64,000 nt of DNA from contig CM022946.1 in NCBI GenBank assembly GCA_012931725.1, positions 76,193,880 to 76,257,879 on the forward strand. Direction: 5' to 3'. Under the pieces are notes generated by a model. That model did no database searches, was not told where the DNA came from, and saw only the letters and a list, made by a program, of their open reading frames with translations. Shown here piece by piece: positions 56,676 through 64,000 of this stretch (positions within the stretch are counted from its first letter, which is position 1; every line of letters starts with the position of its first letter). Source of the stretch: Litsea cubeba. Its lineage: Eukaryota > Streptophyta > Magnoliopsida > Laurales > Lauraceae. The position numbers and the translations under genes are program-made.

Positions 56676-58454
56676 TCAGAAATAGAACTTCTTGAGGTGC
56701 GTCGCATTCCACGGTCATGGCAATTGTTTACCATCCATGTTCTCAAGTTTGTAAGCCGATCGACGGCAGACCGAGGTGACCTTGAATGGTCTGTGCCAAT
56801 TCGGCGCCAACTTGCCGTGGTTCGGATCTTTGTCCTGCGGGAGAGACTTCTTCAAGACGAGCTCCCCGACTGAGAATTTTCTCTCCCTGACTCCTTGGTT
56901 GTAGCCCCTGGCCAACTGCTGCTGATAGGCAGCTAGGCGGACGGCCGCTGCTTCTCTGTGTTCTTCGGCTAGATCTAACTCGCGAGTCAAGTTCATGTCG
57001 TTATGGCCTTGGTCGAAGAGTTCCGATCTCAAGGTCGGGAGACCGACCTCAAGCGGGATCACGGCTTCCATGCCATAGGCGAGAGAGAAAGGCGTTGCCA
57101 AGGTGCAGTGCCTTGGTGTCATCCTGTATGCCCACAGAACGCTTGGCAGTTCTTCCACCCATCTTCCTTTGGCTTGATCGAGCCTCTTCTTGAGTCCATT
57201 GAGCACCACCTTGTTGGAGATCTCGGCTTAACCGTTGCTTTGGGGGTATGCGGGGGTAGAGTAATGATTTCTGATGCCGAGCCCCGGGCAGAAGGTTTTG
57301 AAGAGGTTGGAATCGAACTGAGTCCCGTTGTCTGAGCTCAAGGTCTGTGGAATTCCAAACCTTGTGACGATGTTTCTCCAGACGAAGTTCTTTGAATCGT
57401 GCTCTGTGATGGAGGATAGTGTTTCTGCCTCTATCCACTTGGTGCAATAGTCAGTGGCTACTATCAGCCACATCTTGTTCCCTGGAGCTCGATGGAGAGG
57501 TCCTACGATGTACAGTCCCCATTGGGCGAAAGGCCATGGGCTGGATAGTGGACTTAGATCTTGAGCTGGCTGGCGGAGGGAGTGTGAGAATTTCTGGCAT
57601 TTCTCGCATTTTAGGTGTATTTCTGCGCGTCTGTCTGCATGTACAGCCACCAGTACCCCTGGCTGATAGCCCGATATGCCAGCTACCGTCCGCCGATATG
57701 ACTTCCGCAGATTCCTTCATGTATCTCGTATAGGAAGTCGTCGACCTTGTCGGGGTGGACACACTGAAGGTAGGGGCCGGTGAAGGACTTCCTGTAGAGC
57801 TTGCCTTGTGGGCTCAACCAGAACCGAGTTGCTTTGAGCCTAATTCGGCAAGCTTTGTTCTTGTCTTCGGGGAGCTGGTCATCTTTAAGGAAGGTGACGA
57901 TTGCGTCCATCCACCTCGGGCCGAGGTCAACGCATAGAATTTGCCGAGGTGGGGGAAGCTCCGTGCTCGGTTTTTCTAGCAATCCTACTTCGACAATCCT
58001 ATTCCTCCCGGCCCCAACCGCTGAAGCTAGGCTGGCGAGGGCATCGGCTGAGAGTTGGAGTCTCTACTGATCCGCTTGACTTCGCCTTTTTGGAACTGTG
58101 AGAGAAGCTTTTTTGCGTATGCTAAGTAGGCTGCCATCTTGTCGTCGCGAGCTTGGTAGTCTCCAGTCAGTTGGCTTGTTACCAACTGTGAATCACTGAA
58201 AACTGCCAGCTGTTAAGCTCCTAGGATTTTAGCCCTATCCAGCCCTGCTATTAGAGCCTCGTACTTTGCTTCGTTATTTGATGCTTTGAAGTCAAGAGTG
58301 AGGGCTTGCTCGATAACCAATCCTTCTGGAGATCAAAGAACTACGCCAGCGCCAGCCCTCTTGGAGCTAGAGGATCCATCAACGAAGACCTTCCAAGCAG
58401 AAGCAAGGAATCGGTTCCAAGCCTGTTCTTCTTCTGTCTCAGTGACTTCGTCCT
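56676..58454 (-). pseudogene. Element F pol remnant: second RNase H and integrase
   Basis: Ends at HLKKFYF with stop 56676-56678. Integrase motifs (CEKCQKFSH, YIVGPLH, DNGTQFDS) are recognisable but broken by stops, including 56715-56717 and one near 57229 in the GQAEIS region, and by a frameshift near 57680. RNase H sequence (58070-58440) is further decayed. E truncates it at 58454; the rest is outside the window. Confidence 0.85.
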
Positions 58455-59364
58455 TGTAGGTGCAGAAAATAATGACCCACAATAACGGGGTGCCTAAGAG
58501 GACTTATCCGAGATGGTGATGACTGGGTACCGTCCGATAGCCTGAAAGAGAAGAGCAAACGGTCAAAGGACCCTGGCCTGGGCGGCGCAAGGCTCTCCGA
58601 TGCCAAAGTCAGTGAGTGAACTGGAACAATGGAAGGAGAGGAAGAAGAGAGGCAGAGTAACGGCTCTATGAATTGAATTGTGCGTACCTTGATGGTGGTT
58701 TGAGTCTCTATTTATAGAGGCTTGGGTCGTATCTTTAGAGGATATTTTGATGTGGGTCCCATGATTTGACTGGGAAGTCACGATCAGCCCATGTTGCATT
58801 AAATGCGGTCCAATCCAGCCCACTATGCATTTAATGCCAGTCGGGTCAGCCCACGTCGCATTAAATGCGCGTCGTGTTGGGCCAGATTGTGTTGGACGCC
58901 TTTGGCGGTAGGAGTACCATCGGATCTACCCTCGGGCCTTGCCCTGATGTGGCCTCAGCCGCTGGATGCCGCCCTGTCAGGGATCTGGCGAAGATCGTGA
59001 GCGGCTGGATGTCGCATCTGTCTCACTAGCTTGCTCCCCTACTCCTCCACGTGCCTGATGACGTGGGGGATGAGGGGCGCAAGTGGAAGTTCTTTCTTGC
59101 TTCGGCTTTCGTCCCGGCTCCTTCAGCCGAGGTGGAGCTTTCTGCCGAGATGGGCACACGGGGTGTCGAGATGGGCACACGGGGGGTAGCCGAGCTCGGC
59201 ACTAGCGGTCCGGGGCTGCTTGATTTCGGCCGAGGCCTCTGTCCTGGTAGCCGGGGTGAGCTTGGTGCCACATGGATGGCATGCGGATGGCACGTGAGAG
59301 TGCTTAGCCTCATCTGATGGCTGTAATTAGCGTAATCCTGGAGTTCAGGAAATCTCCCCACACA
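58455..59364 (-). repeat. 3' LTR of element E (910 bp)
   Basis: Plus-strand ends TGTAGGTGCAG and CCCCACACA, TATA box on the minus strand at 58709-58716. Clearly similar to the A and B LTRs. Confidence 0.9.
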
Positions 59365-59377
59365 ATTGCCCCCTAGC
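59365..59377 (-). other. Polypurine tract of element E
   Basis: GCTAGGGGGCAAT in sense orientation, adjoining the 3' LTR. Confidence 0.8.
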
Positions 59378-59636
59378 TTTTGACCTCTTAAGCGTCCTAG
59401 CCTTTAGGGGTCGAGAGCTAGAAGAATCCGTCTGGGGATGCGGCGATAATTGCCTGGTGTCGCTTCAACTTTTCTGAAGCAATAAATGCTCTGCCCTGTC
59501 TGTACTGGGAAGCGAGTCGACGGCTACACGTGTAGCCCCCTCACTGATTGCGCTGTCTTTTTGATGGAACGGGCGCGGATCGCGAAATCCATCCTTTCGA
59601 ATTTCGAAAGTAGCGCGCGCCGAGGGTTCTCTTTCC

Positions 59637-59644
59637 ATAAAAAG
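59637..59644 (+). promoter_or_regulatory. TATA-like box of the E antisense gene
   Basis: ATAAAAAG (context CCATAAAAAGGG), 236 bp before the start codon. A 5'-UTR intron from GTAAGT at 59787 to TTTAG at 59870 ends two bases before the ATG. Confidence 0.55.
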
Positions 59645-59872
59645 GGTCATCTTCCTCCTTTCTTGTTTCTGATTTCTTTTCGCCTTCGCCTTCATCTTTG
59701 ATTTCTGCTATGCTGCTCGAGATCTCTCTAGTGAGGACGACCATAAGACGTGTCTGGATCTGTACTCGAGTCGCCCCTCTGTCTCTGTAAGTTGCTTCGC
59801 GCCTCTGTCTACCTTTTTCTTGGGGTTTCGTTGCCTTTAGGGTTTAGCTTTGCTGTCCGCCCCTTTTTAGAC

Positions 59873-62362
59873 ATGGGCACCCCTAGGTTCGATTTAGATA
59901 CCGAAGAGGGCATAGCCAGATTTAGGGCTGCTTTCAACATTCCAGTGGGAGTCCTCCTCAAGCCGGCGGACTCCGTCGACTATGCCATGATGCGCTGGTC
60001 TGGCGGCTGGATGCCGTTCCCTCTGATCTCCGTGATCGAGGGCGGGGTCAGATTTCCTCTGCACCCCTTGCTTAGGGCTTGCCTCAGTACCTGGTCCCTT
60101 ACCCCTTGCCAGCTGATGCCCAATGGCTATAAGGTCATCATGGGCACGGCGAAGCTGAACGAGATTTTGGGGACCGACCTAGGTGTCCACGATATCGAGG
60201 ATACCTACGATATCTGCAAGGCTGGGGAAGGGAAATATTATCTCCAGGTGAAGCCGCAGCGAAGAGGCTTCGTCCTGGCCTTGGAGGATTCAAGTAAGAA
60301 CGCCGAGGAGACCTTCTTCTGTGTGTCGGGGGACTGGGAGTTCGGCGCTGGCGAAAGCAGGAGGCTGGCGGTCCCACGTCGCCCCGGGACTGTCCCAAGT
60401 AAACATCGCTTCTTTTCTCTTTCTCTCTCTGCTCGATCTCGATGATGCCGAGCTGACTTTCTTAAAGTCTGTTGTGCAGAGGCAGGTGCGAGGCGACGCC
60501 GAGCTGCGAGTGAGGGTTGGAGGAAGAACGTTGCCGACATCAACAAGGTTGAGGGATACAAGGGGCACGAGACCAGGTCGGCTTGGAAGCTGCTTGGGTA
60601 CACGCCGAGGTACCGCGGTCACTACAGGAGGACCGTAGTAGCCGAGGTGGACGAGGCGCACCCTGATCGTCCAACCGTCTCCCTTGTTGTACCTGCCGGG
60701 ATCCCTTTGACCGATCCTGTTGCGAGCCGAGCTGCGTCCGGTGCCGAGGCGTCAACTTCTAGTTCGGAGTCACCGAACCCGGCGCAGATAGTGGACGCTT
60801 ATTCTTCCGATCGGGAAGAAGACATGGCAGGAAGTTCGAGGGAGCCAGTCGTCAAGGATCCGGCGGCCAAGTTCAGGCGGGGGTCTTCCTCCTCTGCGAC
60901 GCCATCTACTGCCAGCACCCGCGCAGCTTCGGGCTCGGGAGGTGCTGGCGCTACTTCTGCTCCTGCTCCTGTTCCTGTTCCGAGCGCGGGAGTGCGGCGA
61001 CGATCGCCGGAGCGCCCGAGGAAGGGGTCCCCGCCTAGGAAGAAGTCCAAGGCGGGGGAGAAGGACTCGGGGGCTGAACAGCCTCCGAAGGGTAAGACCC
61101 CTGCGCGGGCCCCCGGAGCCAAGGCTCCAACTGAGAAGAGTGCGCCGGCCAGCAAGCCGACCGGCGGGGCGACCCGCGAGCTCACAATCTCGGTGGGGCA
61201 AGGGTCTGGATCAGCTTCCGGGCCCCGAACTGCCCCAGCACCATGGAGACCGAGGATGGAGACACAACCCGGTAAGCCTCTGAACGTCGAGGACCGGCTG
61301 ATGGGGAACGCCGAAGTGATCGGAGCTCTCGCCAAGGCCTGCGCTCTGCCGCGAGACATGGAGACGCATGAGAGGTTCGACAATGAGAGTCTGATGGTCT
61401 CGGCGATCCAGGCTAACCTTCTGGTAAGTGTTTTCAGCACTTTTCTTCAAGTAACTTAGCTCGACTGCCCTGGTTTGACCCACTTTTTCCATTTGCAGAA
61501 CGTGCAGAGGCTCCTGACCGTGGTGGGAAGGAGCGACAGGAACGCGACGAGGGTCACTCAGCTGGAGTCCGAGAGGGATAAGCTGAAGAAGGAGCTGGAC
61601 GAGCTGCGGAAGGGAATGGAGGGGATGAAGAAGGCCAGCGCTGAAGAGGCTGCTCGGCTGGCGTCGGCTCTGGCTGATGTCGCCGAACTTACGTCGAAGG
61701 CTAATCAGCTGAAAGGCGAAGTTTGGGCGAGGAACAAGAGGACTGCCGAGCTAGAGGCGGAACTGGCCAGATTAAAGGCTGAATCGACGGCCGAGGGGAC
61801 GAGGCTGCGCGGGGAAGTGCTGGCTGGGCGCGCCGAAACAGCGAAATTGAAGACGGCGAACGCCGAGCTGGAGAAGGAGAAGGCCTCTCTTCTGTCCGAG
61901 GCCCAGTCTGCTTTCTAGGATGGGGTGGATCACGCCTCCGAGCTATATGAGAAGCAGGTGGAGGAGATCACCTCCATTCTGTTCGAGGAAGGATGCCTGG
62001 CCGCACTGAGACGTGCGGGGGTCCCTGAAGACCACCCTGTCTATCGGGACCTGCCGAAGTATTCGGACCCCGCTCCTGAGCCGAGCCCCGCTTCTGCAGC
62101 TGAAAGTGCCCCAGTCGAAGCTCCTGCAGTCGTTCCTGCTCCAGACGACGCTCCAGCTGCCCCGGCCTCGAGCGATGCCCTGGTCGCCAGCGACGTTTCG
62201 GTCGTGCCTCAGGGTGAGGCCTCTTCTGCCCCTGGTTATGGTGAGGCACCGGTCAAAGCCTCTTCTGCCAGCGACGCTCCAAGCAAGGTTACGGCTTCGG
62301 CCGAATCCACTGGTCCAGCAGATACGGTGATCTACCTGGTGGAGTCGCCGAAACCACAGTAG
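59873..62362 (+). pseudogene. Antisense gene of element E; one nonsense codon
   Basis: Exons 59873-60398, 60480-61423 and 61499-62362; exons 1 and 3 are the same length as in B (526 and 864 bp), with intron phases 1 and 0. Same domain order: GGVRFPLHPL-type N-terminal domain, GYTPRYRGHY, Pro/Ala/Lys-rich linker, CALPRDM, coiled coil, AALRRAGVPEDHP and Ala-rich tail. A single TAG at 61916-61918, after QSAF in the coiled coil, truncates it by about 150 residues. Everything else is open, so the stop is probably recent. Confidence 0.85.
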
Positions 62363-62431
62363 CCTTGCTTCTTTTTACCTTTGGCTTTTTGTATGTGATG
62401 TTTTTCCTTTGTAATGAAGCAGTTTACAATG

Positions 62432-62437
62432 AATAAA
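62432..62437 (+). terminator. Polyadenylation-like signal of the E antisense transcript
   Basis: AATAAA 70 bp after the antisense stop, in a context (GTTTACAATGAATAAAA) shared with A and, inverted, with B. Confidence 0.5.
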
Positions 62438-62694
62438 AAGGAAGAATTTTGTGATTACTCAAACTGTGTACAGTACTTTTGCGTTCTCTTTTACTTTCCT
62501 TGCACTGTTCTGGAATACTTATGTTTTTGTGCTGCTTTTCTGTGTTTGAGTGCTGGCACAGCTCTTTCTTTCTTAAAGACTGACCTTGGCCGAAATGGCT
62601 GGCTTCGGCCGAGACGAACTGCCTTGCGCCGAGGTGGATTCATCATTCCGCTGGCCTCGGCTATGTGAGCATGAGTTCGGCAACGGTCTTTGAG

Positions 62695-63245
62695 GGGTGT
62701 ATAAATTTGGACTTTAGAAAACGGCTGAGTGTAGGAACTCCAGACCATTTCCAGGGCGGTAGACCCTTGTAGAGGGGTAAAAATCCAGAGTTTAGGAATC
62801 GGCCGAGTGTCGGAACTCGCGGCCTTTTCCAGGGCTGTGAACCCTTGTAGAGGGGTTAAAACCCAGAGTTTAGGAATCGGCCGAGTGTCCGAACTCGAGG
62901 CCTTTTCCAGGGCTGTGAACCCTTGTAGAGGGGTAAAAACCCAGAGTTTAGGAATCGGCCGAGTGTCCGAACTCGAGGCCTTTTCCAGGGCTGTGAACCC
63001 TTGTAGAGGGGTAAAAACTCAGAGTTTAGGAATCGGCCGAGTGTCCGAACTCGAGGCCTTTTCTAGGGCTGTGAACCCTTGTAGAGGGGTAAAAACCCAG
63101 AGTTTAGGAATCGGCCGAGTGTCCGAACTCGAGGCCTTTTCCAGGGTTGTGAACCCTTGTAGAGGGGTAAAAACCCAGAGTTTAGGAATCGGCCGAGTGT
63201 CCGAACTCGAGGCCTTTTCCAGGGCTGTGAACCCTTGGAGCCGAA
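62695..63245. repeat. Tandem array, about six to seven copies of a 78-bp unit (element E)
   Basis: TTTAGGAATCGGCCGAG recurs at 62791, 62869, 62947, 63025, 63103 and 63181, exactly 78 bp apart, plus a diverged first copy near 62713. Long open frames across it arise because 78 is a multiple of three. Confidence 0.92.
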
Positions 63246-63320
63246 GTCGATCAAAGAGAGATGACAGATTGATGACAGGGCGAAAGCTATTTTCATTGAT
63301 TTCGAGATTCATTACATCTT

Positions 63321-64000
63321 TTAGAAATAGAATTTCTTTAAGTGGGATGCATTCCACGGTCTCGGCAGTGGCTTGCCTTCTAAGTCTTCGAGCTTGTAGG
63401 CTGATTTTCCTGCCAATGAGACTACCCTGAACGGGCCATGCCAGTTCGGGGCCAGCTTCCCTTCGTTTGGTTCTTTGTCAGCTGACAGGGTATTCTTTAG
63501 AACCAGCTCTCCCACAGAAAACCTTCTTTCTCTGACATTTTGATTGTATGCCCTGGCTAGCCGCTGCTGATAGTCGGTCAGTCGCAGGGCTGCTGCTTCT
63601 CGTCGCTCGTCTGCCAGCTCCAGCTTCATTGCCAGGTTCGTCTCATTTCGGCCTTGGTCGACCAGCTCTGTCCTCAGGGTAGGAAGGCCGATTTCCAAAG
63701 GAATGACTGCCTCCATCCCGTAGGCCAGAGAGAAAGGTGTCGCCGAGGTGGACCTCCTTGGAGTTGTTCTGTATGCCCACAGCACGCTCGGAAGTTCCTC
63801 TGTCCATCTTCCCTTTGCCTTGTCCAGTCGCTTCTTCAGGCCGTCCAGGATCACTTTGTTAGAGATTTCTGCCTGGCCATTACTCTGCGGATATGCCGGA
63901 GTGGAGTAATGGTTTCTGATGCCGTGATCTTGGCAGAAGTCTTTGAAGGACTTGGAGTCGAACTGAGTCCCGTTGTCCGAAATCAGGGTCCGGGGGATGC
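63321..64000 (-). CDS. Element E integrase, C-terminal part (continues beyond window)
   Basis: Open from the window edge to the stop at 63321-63323 after HLKKFYF. Contains ISDNGTQF and GQAEIS (second Asp and the Glu of the DDE triad) and the basic C-terminal domain with GPFRVVSLAGKSAYKLEDL. The equivalent region of B has a stop that E lacks. The state of the rest of the polyprotein cannot be judged here. Confidence 0.9.
   Translation of the reverse strand, partial: IPRTLISDNGTQFDSKSFKDFCQDHGIRNHYSTPAYPQSNGQAEISNKVILDGLKKRLDKAKGRWTEELPSVLWAYRTTPRRSTSATPFSLAYGMEAVIPLEIGLPTLRTELVDQGRNETNLAMKLELADERREAAALRLTDYQQRLARAYNQNVRERRFSVGELVLKNTLSADKEPNEGKLAPNWHGPFRVVSLAGKSAYKLEDLEGKPLPRPWNASHLKKFYF

Larger units (their letters stand above)
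52423..58454 (-). mobile_element. Element F: decayed Retand/Tat-like retrotransposon (family 1), cut by element E
   Basis: 3' LTR on the left (52423-53203), polypurine tract, antisense gene (plus strand), 79-bp array, then pol on the minus strand up to 58454, where E is inserted in the second RNase H region. AGTAC (52418-52422) is the candidate left duplication. Multiple stops in both gene sets make this the oldest family 1 copy here. Confidence 0.87.
58455..64000 (-). mobile_element. Element E: Retand/Tat-like retrotransposon (family 1), running off the right edge
   Basis: 3' LTR on the left (58455-59364), polypurine tract, antisense gene on the plus strand, 78-bp array and integrase end on the minus strand. 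GTCCT (58450-58454) is the expected target duplication; its partner lies outside. Closest in sequence to A and B. Confidence 0.9.

Noticed and set aside
62807..63430. A 207-residue open frame with a 26-residue repeat.
   Set aside because: It is the 78-bp array read in one frame, running on into the antisense side of integrase. A similar frame exists in B at 44956-45306.

Overview
The window is repeat-rich intergenic DNA from a flowering plant. It is almost entirely nested Ty3/Gypsy LTR retrotransposons of the Tat clade, recognised by a second RNase H domain between the first RNase H and integrase. I see no host protein-coding gene, tRNA or rRNA. The species cannot be read from the sequence.

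Two element families are present. Family 1 (called A, B, E and F here) is Retand/Tat-like. It has LTRs of about 0.8-0.96 kb (TGTGTGGGG...CACCTACA in sense orientation) and a primer-binding site like TGGCGCCGTCTGTGGG. It carries one gag-protease-RT-RNaseH-RNaseH-integrase frame, then a tandem-repeat array, then a spliced gene on the opposite strand. Family 2 (C and D) is Ogre-like, with LTRs of about 2.3 kb (TGTTGACACC...GGTCCATCA) and a 17.3 kb unit length in C. D carries an antisense five-exon gene with a plant mobile domain.

Layout: 1-8509, the 3' part of D (+), inserted in A. 8510-19733, A (-), its left end cut by D. 19734-20772, non-element DNA. 20778-50725, B (+), complete with 944-bp LTRs and target duplication CATAT. 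24957-42298, C (-), complete with target duplication ATCGA, inserted inside the catalytic YIDD motif of B's reverse transcriptase. 50731-52422, non-element DNA. 52423-58454, F (-), the most decayed copy, cut by E. 58455-64000, E (-), which runs off the right edge.

In family 1 and in D the sense genes and the antisense gene converge tail to tail, with an array or spacer between them in family 1. Where their 5' ends survive, the antisense genes have their own TATA boxes and introns at conserved positions and phases. The sense polyproteins seen in A, B, C and F are broken by stops, frameshifts or insertion. The antisense frames of D (1,224 residues after splicing) and B (785 residues) are intact. 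LTR-to-LTR differences counted by eye (about 10 in 944 bp for B, about 20 in 2.3 kb for C) fit recent insertions, with C younger than B.
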